Assembly: GCF_005239225.2 (NCBI RefSeq)
Contig: NC_133293.1
Location: 1 to 64,000 of the forward strand
Source of the DNA: Populus alba
Taxonomy: Eukaryota; Streptophyta; Magnoliopsida; Malpighiales; Salicaceae
Length of the DNA stretch: 64,000 nucleotides
Direction of reading: 5' to 3'
The translations under genes were made by a program, and so were the position numbers. How positions within the stretch are numbered: the first letter of the stretch is position 1; every line of letters starts with the position of its first letter. Below, in pieces: positions 45,522 through 55,850 of this stretch. Under the pieces are notes generated by a model that worked only from the letters and a program-made list of their open reading frames with translations, made no database searches and had not been told where the DNA came from.

Positions 45522-45942
45522 TTTATCTTCTTCTTCTTTATTTCCTGCTCCACTCCTCAAGGTAAGGAAGCGAGTGTATGGAAAAATAGAGAGAAGGAAA
45601 GAATGAGATATTTTTAGGGTGTAGGCGGCGAGGGAGTGTAGTAGTAGAAGTAGCAGCGAGGAAGATAAGGCCGCGCTTCTCCAAAACGTGTGGCTTTGCA
45701 CACCTCCTCCTTTGCTTCTTGTTGCTATAGAAAGACAGACAGACAGATATTTGTGTTCCTTCTATGCTTCATTTTGTGGGCTGTCTCACTGGCCCATTAA
45801 ACGTTCCTCGTTTTTTTTTTTTGCACTTGACTTGAACACCAGAAGAAAAGGAAATTTTTTAATCTTAAAAATGAAAATAACATCGTTCCTTGTGCAAACC
45901 AGAGAAACGGATCGTCTTGGACCTTAGCACCAAGTGGAATAC
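45522..45942 (-). promoter_or_regulatory. 5' UTR and promoter region of the RH3-type gene
   Basis: Only about 420 bp separate the helicase ATG from the end of the rpl22-like remnant, so the 5' UTR and core promoter must lie here or extend into that remnant. It contains CT/GA-rich stretches near the ATG. No unambiguous TATA box can be assigned by eye. Confidence 0.4.
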
Positions 45943-46216
45943 TTACTCTATTAAATAATATTGCATATATTCATATCCTCCATTATAATAATTCAGTCTT
46001 CTGATTACATGACTTCGCCCTTTAGCCCCAGGTTTTAATTTGTACACAGTACCACCTTCATTCACCATCTTTTCTAATAAATAAAATTGGCTTTGCTGCT
46101 GCAGAATAAACCAATTCAGGAACGGGATAACAGGCTCGACAACGTATCAGCTCCAGTATCATGAGTGTTTCTTCGTAAGATCTTCCACGAATCTGATCAA
46201 TTACTGTCCGTGCTTC
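45943..46216 (-). pseudogene. rpl22-like (plastid ribosomal protein L22) remnant, C-terminal part
   Basis: The minus strand reads [21 protein letters not shown], then [16 protein letters not shown], then after a frame break [20 protein letters not shown], which follows the order of the plastid L22 protein that binds 23S rRNA. A stop and a frameshift near 46,060-46,090 break it. It is divided from its N-terminal part (56,239-56,304) by the gypsy insertion. The divergence suggests an old nuclear copy (a functional transfer now dead, or plastid DNA) rather than recent plastid DNA. The boundary at 45,943 is a stop codon in the second frame. Confidence 0.75.
46212..46216. repeat. Target-site duplication GCTTC of the gypsy element (left)
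   Basis: GCTTC here and at 56,239-56,243 flank the two LTRs exactly. Removing the element restores a continuous rpl22-like reading (…MSAQEARTVID). Confidence 0.9.
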
Positions 46217-46601
46217 TGGAGCAACCTTGTTAGATTTGTAGATGTTTGACAGAATATTACTGTCAGGATTAATGAACAGCAAGAAGATAATGGCAATGGC
46301 AGACGAGTAAGGGCAATTACACAGAATTGTTGGTAAGAGTATAGGAGTATGAGAAGAATAGAGAGTGTGTTCCGCAGATGAAGGAATTTGTTATATCATT
46401 CTTTTTGTGCCTCTGCTAGTAACAGAATTCTACTATATATACAGTTTCCTTCTTCTTACTATTATAAGCACGTGGCTTTTACAATTGAATATAAAATGCA
46501 TAACATTGATTATAACTGAAATATCAAAACGGACCGTCTAACTTAACGGTATTTTAAACTTCCCTCTTCTCAGTTTGTTTATTCTATTTCTGCGTGTAAC
46601 A
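46217..46601 (-). repeat. Gypsy 3' LTR
   Basis: About 385 bp, starting TGGAGCAACC and ending GTGTAACA on the + strand. It matches 55,851-56,238 almost throughout. The adjacent interior on the sense strand is purine-rich (AAGGAGAGGCAA), the expected polypurine tract. Confidence 0.92.
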
Positions 46602-46721
46602 ATTGCCTCTCCTTAAAATGGACCTTGTCTCAAGGTCAAATTGAGGGAATCGGTGACCTAAATCGTTAGCAAATTCCCAGGTGGCTTCAGCCAGTGTAAG
46701 ACAAGCCCAATGAACGAGCAT

Positions 46722-47880
46722 CTAAGTGGCTGCTAGGTGATTTCTTTTGACCATTCGACGTTCCAAGATAGCTTGAGGTTGGAGAAGGGGTTCCTTTGGT
46801 AAGGAAGGCAGTGTGGAGAAGACCTCTCGATTTCCCACCTTCTTTTTTAGGAGAGACACATGAAAAACAGGGTGTATGTTTGCAGAGTCAGGCAGTTGTA
46901 ACTTATAAGCCACGTTACCGATTTTAGTTAAAACCTGATAGGGGCCATAGTATTTGGAAGCTAGTTTCTGTGAATGTCGCTGAGCTATAGTTTTCTGTCG
47001 ATAGGGTTGGAGTTTGACGTATATCATATCACCTATGTCAAATGATCGCTCACTACGATGTTTGTTGGCTAACTGGACCATCCTGTGTTAAGCACCCTGT
47101 AAATTGTGCTTGATAGTTACCAACATGTGTTCCCATTTGGATAAAAAAGCATCCACTGCTTCGACTGGTGAATCTCGTGTAATGTATGGAATATGTAGTG
47201 GAGGAGGGTAGCCGTAAATGATCTTGTAGGGAGTACATTTTTTTGCGGTATGGTAGTTAGTGTTGTACCACCATTCGGCTAATGGCAGCCACTTGACCCA
47301 TTGAGCTGATGAGGTTCCTGTCATGCAGCGTAAATAGTTTTCTAAACAAAATTCTGGCCACAATACTAGCAGTGTATAGATGGGGAATGGCCATGAAGTG
47401 TGCGTATTTACTGAACCTGTCCACCACTACGAAGATAACCTCTTTGCCTTCAGATTTAGGTAGTCCATCTATGAAATCCATGTTAATGTTAATGAACGGG
47501 GCTTGTGATATGGGCAATGGTTGCAGCAATCCTGGCATGCGAGTGTTTTCTGTTTTATTTCTTTGACAAACATGACAGTCCCTGACATATTGTCGAACAT
47601 GCTTCTGTTGCCCCCGCCAGTAGTACCCATTAGCCACCTTCTTGGCAGTAACAGTAGCCCCAGAATGACCTCCCACAGTTGAGTCATGGTACAAGGCAAT
47701 AAGTTTAGTTTGAAGAGGGAGATTGCGGCCCACTACCATCTCCCCCTTCCTGCATAATAAGTGATTAACCCACGAATAGTGGGGGTGAGAACTGGAATCC
47801 CGGATTAAATCCTGAATGATGGTTTGGACAGCTTGATCATCTTTCCATGAGGCTTTGATGCCGTCCATAATTGAAGTGGA
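46722..47880 (-). pseudogene. Gypsy integrase, internal deletion
   Basis: Integrase joins retrotransposon cDNA to host DNA. Visible are the HHCC zinc domain (HDSTVGGHSG, then CHVCQRNK), the first catalytic Asp in NMDFIDGLP, and VDRFSKYAHF. Near 47,350 the frame jumps to the region after the third catalytic residue (ENYLRCMTG, then WWYNTNYH), so about a hundred codons with the second Asp and the Glu of the DDE triad are missing. The C-terminal part (46,722-47,081) keeps the YGPYQVL and HPVFHVSLLKK segments of the SH3-like/chromodomain region. It cannot be functional. Confidence 0.85.
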
Positions 47881-48423
47881 GATGGTAGAAACTGTTAAGG
47901 TGCTCAGATCAGCACAGGTGACCCTGGAAAGTGCATCGGCTGCGATATTATCCTTCCCCTTCTTGAATTCAATATCATAGTCAAATCTGAGGAGTTTGGC
48001 CAGCCATACATGCTAGGAGGGACAAGTCACCTTCTGTTCTAACAGATATTTCAAACTAATGTGGTCAATGCGGATGGTGAAATGTTTACCCCATAAATAG
48101 TGACGTCATTTCGTGACAGCCAGGAGAATAGCTAGTAGTTCTCTTTCATAAGTGGAGAGTGTTTGTTGTTTAAGACCAAATGGTTTGCTGATGAATGCAA
48201 TGGGATGGCCTTCTTGCATCAATACTGCTCACATGCCCTTGCTGCTGGCATCTGTCTCAACCACGAATTGTTTGTGCAGGTCTGGTAATGCCAACATTGG
48301 TGGGTGAGTCATGATATGTTTAAGCTAAATGAAGGCGGCAGTTGCTGTGTCAGTCTAACGGTAAGCATCCTTTTGTAGTAATTGTGTCAATGGCTTGCAT
48401 ATGGTACCGTAACCCTTGATAAA
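47881..48423 (-). pseudogene. Gypsy RNase H region, several stops
   Basis: Residues such as QFVVETDASSKGM, ERELLAI, HFTIRIDHISLKYLL and KGKDNIAADALSR mark the Ty3/gypsy RNase H and connection. Several in-frame stops fall where Trp or Gln would be expected, consistent with C-to-T/G-to-A decay. It lies between the reverse transcriptase and integrase fragments. Confidence 0.8.
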
Positions 48424-49338
48424 TCACCTATAATATCCTGTGAGCCCCATAAACCCCCTGAGTTGCTTGATGTTGCTTGGAACAGGCCAATCAATGATGG
48501 CCTTAATTTTCTGAGGATCAGTTGCTACACCGGCTAAAGAAATAACATGGCCAAGATACTCAATCTGGTTGCTGCAAAAAACACATTTACTAGCCTTGGC
48601 ATACAAGTCATTAGTCTTCAAAAGCTCAAACACAGTCTGCAAGTGACCTAAGTGATCGGACAAGGTGTTGTTGTAGATGAGGATATCGTCAAAGAAAACA
48701 AGGATAAACTTACGCAAGTAACTCCGAAAGATTTCGTTCATCAGACTTTGAAATGTTGCAGGGGCATTGGTTAAGCCGAAGGGCATGACCAGGAACTCAT
48801 AGTGCCTATTATGTGACTTAAATGTTGTCTTGTACACATCCTCAGGAGACATTCAGATTTGGTGATAACTCGATCTAAGATCTATCTTAGAGAAGATAGT
48901 TGCCCCAACCAATTCTTCTAAGAGCTCGTCGATGAGGGGAATAGGGAATTTATCCTTCACAGTGAGTTTGTTCAATGCCCTGTAGTCAATACAAAGTAGC
49001 CAGAAGCCATCCTTCTTCTTGACCAGAACTATGGGAGAAGCAAAAGGGTTATAGCTATGTTGAATAGTTCCTGAATCCAACATTTCTTGAATCATCTTCT
49101 CTACCACATCCTTTTGTAAGCTGGAATGTCTGTAAGGTCTGAGGTTCACTAGATCAGCACCCTCCTTCAAAGGTATCTGGTGATCATGGCTGCGAGGGGG
49201 TGGCAGGTGCTTAGATTCCTCAAAAATTTCTCGGTAGCTCACCTGTAAGGTTGCCAAACCCGAGTGGTGAAGGGTACAGGGCTGTAACTTGGTAGACATT
49301 TGCTGGTCTGCATTGCCTATACTCTCCATGTTGTGTAG
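48424..49338 (-). pseudogene. Gypsy reverse transcriptase, interrupted
   Basis: The N-terminal half (48,853-49,338) has the SPIVLVKKKDG, IDYRALN and KIDLRSSYHQI motifs. A TGA at 48,853-48,855 replaces the Arg that normally follows. The C-terminal half (48,424-48,852) has MPFGLTNAPATFQ and the catalytic VFFDDILIY. The 5' side of the coding region is cut off by the copia insertion at 49,344. Confidence 0.9.
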
Positions 49339-49343
49339 GCTGC
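49339..49343. repeat. Target-site duplication GCTGC of the copia element (left)
   Basis: GCTGC at 49,339-49,343 and 54,146-54,150 flank the copia LTRs precisely, showing a clean 5-bp insertion into the gypsy pol region. Confidence 0.92.
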
Positions 49344-49615
49344 TGTAGAAATTAACAGAACAGATGAGGCAAAGTGATTTTCTTAATTCCATATGTGCAC
49401 AGAGTCTGAATATTTATAATACAGCTGTAAGTAAATCACTCCTACTAATTTGCTATACAAAATTCAAAATAGAATCTGGAGACGTAAATCAAGGCATGTA
49501 ATCATAACTGAAAATAAAGGTCCAGGTTTGTTAAGTCTTCTCCGCTTGCTGAGATTTGGCCTGATTTATAGTTGCTGCAGAATCTTCTACGTGATCAACG
49601 GATTTCAATTCAATA
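49344..49615 (-). repeat. Copia 3' LTR
   Basis: 272 bp. The + strand starts TGTAGAAATTAACAG and ends CAATTCAATA. On the sense strand it therefore begins TATTG and ends TTCTACA, so the 5' dinucleotide is TA rather than the usual TG. The same is true of the other LTR. Confidence 0.93.
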
Positions 49616-49659
49616 CACCCCCTCAACCGAATGGGCAGCTCCTGCACATGAAGGTTGGT

Positions 49660-52600
49660 TCATAGATGATTAAACCGTGCAACAGCCAAAGGTTTAGTCA
49701 ACAAATCTGCGAGCTGATCACGTGTGGACACGAAGGAGACATGAAGTTTATGCTGCACAACTTGATCTCGTACGAAATGAAAGTCAATTTCAATGTGTTT
49801 CGTACGAGCATGGAACTTTGGATTAGATGAGAGATAAGTTGCACCAATATTGTCACACCAAAGAGTTGGACTTTGTTGGAGAGGCATTTGGAGTTCTTGC
49901 AGCAGAGATTGAAGCCACTGCAATTCAGCAGCAGTGTTGGCCAGTGACTTATATTCTGATTCAGTGCTGCTGCGTGCCACTGTTTGTTGTTGTTTGCAAT
50001 TCCAGCTAATTAAATTGGATCCATGAAAGATACAATATGCTCCTACACTTCGTCGGTCATCACTGTCACCAGCCCAATCGGCGTCACTAAAGCCTTGTAA
50101 AGTATGATCAGACTGAGGAGTAATATGTAAACCATAATTGACAGTGTATTTGAGATAAAGAAGTATACGTTTCACTGCCTGCCAATGAACATCTTTGGGC
50201 TGATGCATGAACTTGCTCACCTTGTGAACTGCAAACGCAATGTCGGGTCGTGTAAAACCAAGATAGTGTAAGGCACCAACTGTACTTCGATATAAATAAG
50301 GGTCGTCGAAATCAATACCCTCAAATTTGGAGAGTGTGCAGGTTGTGGACATTGGCGTGCTGCAAGGTTTTACTTTATCTAGCTTGAGTCTTTGTAACAA
50401 GTCAATTACATATTTTCGTTGAGTCAGAATCAAATCACCACCATCATGCAGAGTTTCAACTCCAAGAAAATATGATAATTGTCCCAAGTCTTTGACAGGG
50501 AAGGCACGTCCAAGATAAGAAATTAATTTGTTGACTTCCTCAAAGTGAGAACCCGTGACGAGTATGTCATCAACATATATAAGGATGAGCAGCTGGAAAC
50601 TTGCAGTCTGTAGAATGTAAAGAGAAGGATCTGATTTGGAGCCGACAAAACCATACTGAAGCAATTGATCTGTCAACCGAGAAAACCAAGAACGGGGAGC
50701 CTGACGAAGACCATACAAACTTTTCTTTAAACGGCATATGTGAGTGGGAAAGTCGGGATGAATGTACCCTTGAGGTTGACACATATAGACCTCTTCATCT
50801 AATAGTCCATGAAGAAAGGCATTTTGAATATCCAGTTGCCGAATATGCCAACGCTTGGAGAGAGCAATAGATAATACTAGCCGAATAGTTCCTTGTTTAA
50901 TAACGGGGCTAAAGGTTTCCAGAAAGTCAACACCATGTTGCTGGTGATAGCCTTTAGCTACCAGTCGCGCCTTGTACCGCTCCACAGTGCCATTAGCATG
51001 AGTCTTGATACGGTAAACCCATTTGTTTCCAACAAGATTGATGTTGGATTTAGCTGGTACAAGATCCCAAGTATTATTTTGTAAAAGAGCAGTAAATTCC
51101 ATGTTCATGGCTTCCCTCCATTTTTGGTCTTTTGAAGCATCAGTAAAAGAGGTTGGTTCAACCAATGCGGGGCAGGATTGTGCAAGTAGTGCATGAGGCA
51201 ATGGGTATTTAATGAACCCAACATATGGTTGCTTCGGTTTGAGAGAGTTTGTCTGAGATCTAGTAATCATTTTTCTTGAGTTGTTGGAAGGAGCAAGTGT
51301 ATCAGCAAAAGATGTATGAACCGCATGCAGTGCTGGAGCTGGAACCTCATTTGAAATAACATTTGTAGTAACAGTAGGTGGAAGGAGATCAGATTCATGT
51401 GAAGAGACATGAGTGGCATTTGTAACATCACCTGCAAGGAGAGTTAGGGAATTCGAAACACTTGGTTGTAAATTGGCTGGTAAGGGGATAGCAGTGGACT
51501 CGGGAACTAAGGACACAGATTGAGGAGATTTGTAAGGAAAGGAAAGTTCATCAAATATGACATGGCGAGACACAAATATTTTTCCAGTAGACAAATCGAG
51601 ACATTTATACCCCTGATGTGAGAGACTATAGCCAATAAAAATACATGTTTTCGATCTATAATCAAATTTATGTTTGTTATAAGGACGTAAATTTGGCCAA
51701 CAAGCACAACCAAATACACGCATAAAGTCATAATTTGGTTTTTGATGATAAGCCTTTTCAAAAGGAGAGCAATGATTTAAAATTTTAGTGGGAAGACGAT
51801 TAATTATATAAACAGCCGTTAAAAATGCATCCTCCCAGTAGGGTTTTGGAAGATTAGCATAGGCCAACAATGCTAGACCCATGTCAACAATTTGACGATG
51901 TCGTCTTTCGACGGCTCCCATTTGCTCATGTGTATACGGGCAAGCTAAACGATGTTGAATACCACATTTGGAAAAATATGTATTTAATCTACGATACTCA
52001 CCTCCCCAATCAGTTTGAATGGCCTTAATTTTGGTATTAAAATGACGTTCAACATATATTTGAAAATGTAAGAAAATATTTTCAACATCGGATTTTTGCT
52101 TAAGAGGAAATAACCAAATGTATTTTGTGAAAGCATCCAAGAAACAAACATAATAGCGAGAGCCGTAGCTGGAAATCACGGGACTAGGCCCCCAGACATC
52201 TGAATAAATGAGTTCCAAAGGCTTAGTAACATGAGGAACAGAAATAGAAAAAGGTAAATTATGGCTTTTTGCCATCTCACATTCAGGACATATCTTGTGT
52301 CGTTTATTGGAATGAAAGGAAAGATTATTTGAGCGGATAACATGATTGACAGTGTCGTAAGAGGCGTGCCCAAGACGACAATGCCAATCTGAGACTGAAA
52401 CACGAACACCAACAAGAGCTTTGGGATATAAATGCTGAAGAGGCTGAGAAAAACAGTAGAGACTATCTTTGACGACACCTTTATGCAGGGTGTTTCCCGA
52501 GTAATCCTTGATCAAGAAAAAGGAAGCATGAAACTCAAAATAAACAGAATTATCTTCAGTGAATTTTTTGATAGAAATAAGATTTTTTGTAATCTGAGGG

Positions 52601-53769
52601 ACAACTAATATTTGATCAAGGATAAAAGATTTAGAGTGTGCAGATAAAGATGCTTTGCCTAAGTGAGTTATGTGCAAACCTGTGCCATCTCCGACTTGAA
52701 TCTGATCATTTCCAGCATACTCTTCACTACGAACATTAAGATTGTTGAAGTTATTAGTCAAATGGTGTGTAGCTCCAGTGTCGGCATGCCATTCTTGATC
52801 CAATGAGTGCTGAATGTGTTGGTTGGAGGCAATGTTGGCTTGAGGATTTGGTCGAAAAGGTTGAGGAAGAAACTGATTATCAAATCTCTTATAGCATCGA
52901 GCCGCAGTATGGCCAGGTTTATCACAGAGCTGACACCAAATATTAGTGTAGTTGTTATTTTGACAAGAAGCAGTTTGAAAATTACCTCTACCATGAAAAG
53001 AGGGATGGCCACGTCCCCTGCCTCGAAAGTTAAAATTGTTGTTACGGACACGGGATCCAGAAAAAGATTGGTGCTTGGTAGCCACATTAGCTGATGGAAT
53101 GGCAGACAGGAGAGCTTGCTGATGATGTTGCACACGTGCCTCACAAATGAGCAGCATAGAGTACACCTCTTCTAAGGTGACATTTTCTTTCATTGAAATG
53201 GTGGTGATAAGAGAATCATACTCGGGTCCGAGACCAGTGAGTAGGTATGTGATAATTTCATCACATTTGAGTGCCTGTCCTGCCATAGCTAGTTCATCAG
53301 AGAGCCTTTTTACATACAAGAAATATTCTGTAACAGACTGAGTGGTTTTACGAGCAGTAGCAAGCTGTGAACGGATTTGGATGGCCTTAGCTTTTGATTG
53401 TGTAGCAAAAGTAGTGTGAAGAGATTTCCAAACTGCATGAGAAGAAGTGCATTGTGCTACTTGCATGAGTATATCATCAGTGAGAGAGGCATTAATACAA
53501 CTGAGAAGAAGATTGTCTTGAGTTTCCCAGATATCAAAGGCTGGATTTGGTTGCATTGTGCCATTACTATGAAGAATTTCCTTTGCAGGCATTTTAATAG
53601 TGCCATCAACATAGCCAAACACTTTTTGACCTTTGAGATAGGGAAGCATGGTTGCTTTCCAATTTAGAAAATTGCTGCGAGTAAGTTTGGTGATGTTGAG
53701 GCTGGAAGAAGGATTAAAGACAGGTAGAGTGTTGTTAGAAGTAGAGGAAGAATGAGGAGAGGTGGTCAT
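49660..53769 (-). CDS. Copia gag-pol polyprotein (1,369 residues)
   Basis: A single open frame from the ATG at 53,767-53,769, typical length for plant copia. In order: gag with retrotran_gag-like LNWKATMLPYLKGQ; CCHC knuckle CQLCDKPGHTAARC; protease WHADTGATHHL; GAG-pre-integrase WHCRLGHASYD; integrase core with YSDVWGPS, QTDWGGEY and AVERRHRQ (D, D, E present); reverse transcriptase with YKARLVAKGYHQ, LDIQNAFLHG and catalytic ILIYVDDILVTG; RNase H with SDADWAGD, SSTESEYKSL, DNIGATYL and HIEIDFHFVRD. No stops or frameshifts. It makes the capsid and all enzymes for copying and inserting the element. Confidence 0.96.
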   Translation of the reverse strand: MTTSPHSSSTSNNTLPVFNPSSSLNITKLTRSNFLNWKATMLPYLKGQKVFGYVDGTIKMPAKEILHSNGTMQPNPAFDIWETQDNLLLSCINASLTDDILMQVAQCTSSHAVWKSLHTTFATQSKAKAIQIRSQLATARKTTQSVTEYFLYVKRLSDELAMAGQALKCDEIITYLLTGLGPEYDSLITTISMKENVTLEEVYSMLLICEARVQHHQQALLSAIPSANVATKHQSFSGSRVRNNNFNFRGRGRGHPSFHGRGNFQTASCQNNNYTNIWCQLCDKPGHTAARCYKRFDNQFLPQPFRPNPQANIASNQHIQHSLDQEWHADTGATHHLTNNFNNLNVRSEEYAGNDQIQVGDGTGLHITHLGKASLSAHSKSFILDQILVVPQITKNLISIKKFTEDNSVYFEFHASFFLIKDYSGNTLHKGVVKDSLYCFSQPLQHLYPKALVGVRVSVSDWHCRLGHASYDTVNHVIRSNNLSFHSNKRHKICPECEMAKSHNLPFSISVPHVTKPLELIYSDVWGPSPVISSYGSRYYVCFLDAFTKYIWLFPLKQKSDVENIFLHFQIYVERHFNTKIKAIQTDWGGEYRRLNTYFSKCGIQHRLACPYTHEQMGAVERRHRQIVDMGLALLAYANLPKPYWEDAFLTAVYIINRLPTKILNHCSPFEKAYHQKPNYDFMRVFGCACWPNLRPYNKHKFDYRSKTCIFIGYSLSHQGYKCLDLSTGKIFVSRHVIFDELSFPYKSPQSVSLVPESTAIPLPANLQPSVSNSLTLLAGDVTNATHVSSHESDLLPPTVTTNVISNEVPAPALHAVHTSFADTLAPSNNSRKMITRSQTNSLKPKQPYVGFIKYPLPHALLAQSCPALVEPTSFTDASKDQKWREAMNMEFTALLQNNTWDLVPAKSNINLVGNKWVYRIKTHANGTVERYKARLVAKGYHQQHGVDFLETFSPVIKQGTIRLVLSIALSKRWHIRQLDIQNAFLHGLLDEEVYMCQPQGYIHPDFPTHICRLKKSLYGLRQAPRSWFSRLTDQLLQYGFVGSKSDPSLYILQTASFQLLILIYVDDILVTGSHFEEVNKLISYLGRAFPVKDLGQLSYFLGVETLHDGGDLILTQRKYVIDLLQRLKLDKVKPCSTPMSTTCTLSKFEGIDFDDPYLYRSTVGALHYLGFTRPDIAFAVHKVSKFMHQPKDVHWQAVKRILLYLKYTVNYGLHITPQSDHTLQGFSDADWAGDSDDRRSVGAYCIFHGSNLISWNCKQQQTVARSSTESEYKSLANTAAELQWLQSLLQELQMPLQQSPTLWCDNIGATYLSSNPKFHARTKHIEIDFHFVRDQVVQHKLHVSFVSTRDQLADLLTKPLAVARFNHL

Positions 53770-53861
53770 GGTGGCTAAGAGGAATATGAGACAGGAGTTT
53801 AGAAGGAAGAGGTGAAAGTAATGGACAGAGAAGGATCTTTATGAGAGGACGTAAGTCGCCT

Positions 53862-53873
53862 GCTCTGATACCA
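53862..53873 (-). other. Copia primer-binding site (tRNA-iMet)
   Basis: The sense strand reads TGGTATCAGAGC immediately after the 5' LTR. This is complementary to the 3' end of plant initiator methionine tRNA, the standard primer for copia reverse transcription. Confidence 0.93.
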
Positions 53874-54145
53874 TGTAGAAATTAACAGAACAGATGAGGC
53901 AAAGTGATTTTCTTAATTCCATATGTGCACAGAGTCTGAATATTTATAATACAGCTGTAAGTAAATCACTCCTACTAATTTGCTATACAAAATTCAAAAT
54001 AGAATCTGGAGACGTAAATCAAGGCATGTAATCATAACTGAAAATAAAGGTCCAGGTTTGTTAAGTCTTCTCCGCTTGCTGAGATTTGGCCTGATTTATA
54101 GTTGCTGCAGAATCTTCTACGTGATCAACGGATTTCAATTCAATA
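53874..54145 (-). repeat. Copia 5' LTR
   Basis: 272 bp, identical by eye to 49,344-49,615. It is expected to hold the promoter of the element; no TATA box is assigned with confidence. It is followed by the duplication GCTGC at 54,146-54,150. Confidence 0.93.
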
Positions 54146-54150
54146 GCTGC

Positions 54151-54740
54151 CAAGGCTAATTTCGGCTATCAGGTTGATGTTACACAACAGACTATTGAGT
54201 TGTTCTACTCGAATGGTTTCCACTGGTATCGGTATCAGTTTGTCTCCTTTAATACAAACTTTTTGGCCCTGCCACATAAATGCCATCCACATTTCCTCAT
54301 AATTGCAGGTAATGGTCTTTAGTTTAGCTAACCACTGGATACCTAAAATCATGTCACAATTTTGGAGTTCCAACGTATACACATCAGTCTCGAAGGACAC
54401 TCCTTGCATTGACCATTGTAAATTGTGGCACACAGAAGAGCAAGTCATGATTCCCCCGTCAACAACTTATACAGTTAAGGCTTTTATGCTGGTGAGTCTG
54501 CAATGTAAACTGTTTGCCACCTGGTTGTTGATGAAGTTGTGAGTGCTGCCTAAATCTACCAAAATAAACAAGGGTTGTTTTTCTACCCTGCCCGTGACTC
54601 TTAATGTATTCAGCCCTACTACCCTTTCTAATGCATTGAGAGAAAGGTGTGGGTTATGAGTGACATGTTCTTCTTCAATCACCCCATCCCTGTCACTAAA
54701 CTCTCCCTCCTCTTCAACAATACACAGGGAGTACAACCTT
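54151..54740 (-). pseudogene. Gypsy protease region
   Basis: The retropepsin-like motif reads VDLGSTHNFI near 54,550, where DSGSTHNFI is usual, so the catalytic triplet is altered (Asp-Leu-Gly). Downstream, QNCDMILGIQWL matches the second protease signature. A stop near 54,450-54,467 splits it. It continues into reverse transcriptase beyond the copia insertion. Confidence 0.8.
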
Positions 54741-55817
54741 TTGTTTTGGCATCGATGGCCAAGAACAAATTTTTCATCACACCAGAAACATAGACCTTTA
54801 GCTCTTCTCTCGTCTAAGTCCTTGTTTATGATAGGTCGAGTGGTTCTGTTGACTGGGTTGGTGTTATAGGGTGGGGGGTGGGTAGCAAACCATTGGAAAA
54901 TGGTTTAGAGGTGTTGCTGGAAGATCCTGGTAAGTTTTTGTTGTAGCTGGTTGGAGTGTATGGTTTACTTTGGTGAGCATATGCAGCGGGTTGGTAGGTT
55001 TGTTTATTAGGATTTGAACTATAACGTCGGTGGGTGAGTGTATTGTCTTGTAAACAGGCAAGGGTGTAAGCTTGTTTGAGAGTTTTTGGTTCAAACATTT
55101 TTATCAAATTCTTGACCTCCACTTCCAACCCTCCTATAAAAAATACCAGTGCATTTTTTTCAGAAATCTCTAATCGGTTCCATAGGATGTCAAAGTCCTT
55201 TATGTAAGTTTCCAAGTCGTTTTTCTGTTTTAATTCAATGAGTTCTTCTACTGGATTCCTTTCCCCCCTAAACCTACAACATAAGGCTTCTATGTATTCT
55301 GGTCAAGGCACTACCTGTCCCCCCAGACTTCTCATGAAATTCTAGTGCCAATATAAAGTCATTCCAAGTAGTAAGAGGCCAATTTGTGCTTATCATGCTC
55401 TGCAACCTCTTCCACATCAAAATATTGATTGCATTTATAAATCCATTTAAGTACATTATTTCCCTCAAATACAGGGAACTCTCTTTTTGGTCTACGTATA
55501 GAGTAGTAGGGAGGTGTACCTTCATTGTTTCCATTGAGCTTAACTGAGAAATCTCTCGCAATAGTGTATTGAGATGCAGGTGGTTGTTGATGAGATGCCT
55601 TATGTGGATTGGTTTCATTGGCAACGAGTTGAGTGTTCTGCAAGACTGAATCTACACGAAAGACAAGGGCATTGAGGACCTCCTTAAGCTCGCGAAAGCG
55701 TATATTGGTATCTGCCCTGGTGTCATTGAGCTGTTGTATTTGATCATACGCTTGAGCATGCTCCGGATTGGGTTCATCCGCCTTCCTAGCATCTTGGGAT
55801 CTCGTCTCTAGTGGCAT
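54741..55817 (-). pseudogene. Gypsy gag, frameshifted
   Basis: The ATG at 55,815-55,817 (MPLETRSQDARK) starts a gag with a predicted helical region (RFRELKEVLNAL), KREFPVFEGNN and the capsid-like YKCNQYFDVEE. The frame breaks near 55,274-55,360 and 55,215. It ends with the zinc-knuckle motif CFWCDEKFVLGHRC near 54,790. It supplies the capsid in intact relatives. Confidence 0.83.
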
Positions 55818-55836
55818 TGTCGAGTCAAAAGATGCT

Positions 55837-55848
55837 GCTCTGATACCA
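55837..55848 (-). other. Gypsy primer-binding site (tRNA-iMet)
   Basis: The sense strand reads TGGTATCAGAGC two bases after the 5' LTR. It matches initiator methionine tRNA. Confidence 0.92.
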
Positions 55849-55850
55849 CT

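Larger units (their letters stand above)
49344..54145 (-). mobile_element. Intact Ty1/copia LTR retrotransposon (4.8 kb)
   Basis: Minus-strand element: 5' LTR 53,874-54,145, PBS directly adjacent, one gag-pol frame, a G-rich polypurine tract (49,616-49,630) and 3' LTR 49,344-49,615. The two 272-bp LTRs are identical as far as I can read. With an undamaged polyprotein, this is the youngest element in the window and may be competent to move. It is nested in the gypsy element. Confidence 0.95.

Noticed and set aside
45226..45606. 126-codon + strand ORF
   Set aside because: It is the antisense of helicase exon 1, whose splicing and family match are clear.
45522..45701. Upstream extension of the helicase N-terminus
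   Set aside because: The in-frame extension begins at GTG, not ATG. The first ATG at 45,521 gives a transit-peptide-like start that fits the RH3 family.
46058..46282. A single 74-residue protein spanning the gypsy LTR and rpl22-like sequence
   Set aside because: Its N-terminal part is LTR sequence and its C-terminal part is the interrupted rpl22-like gene; the joint is an insertion border.
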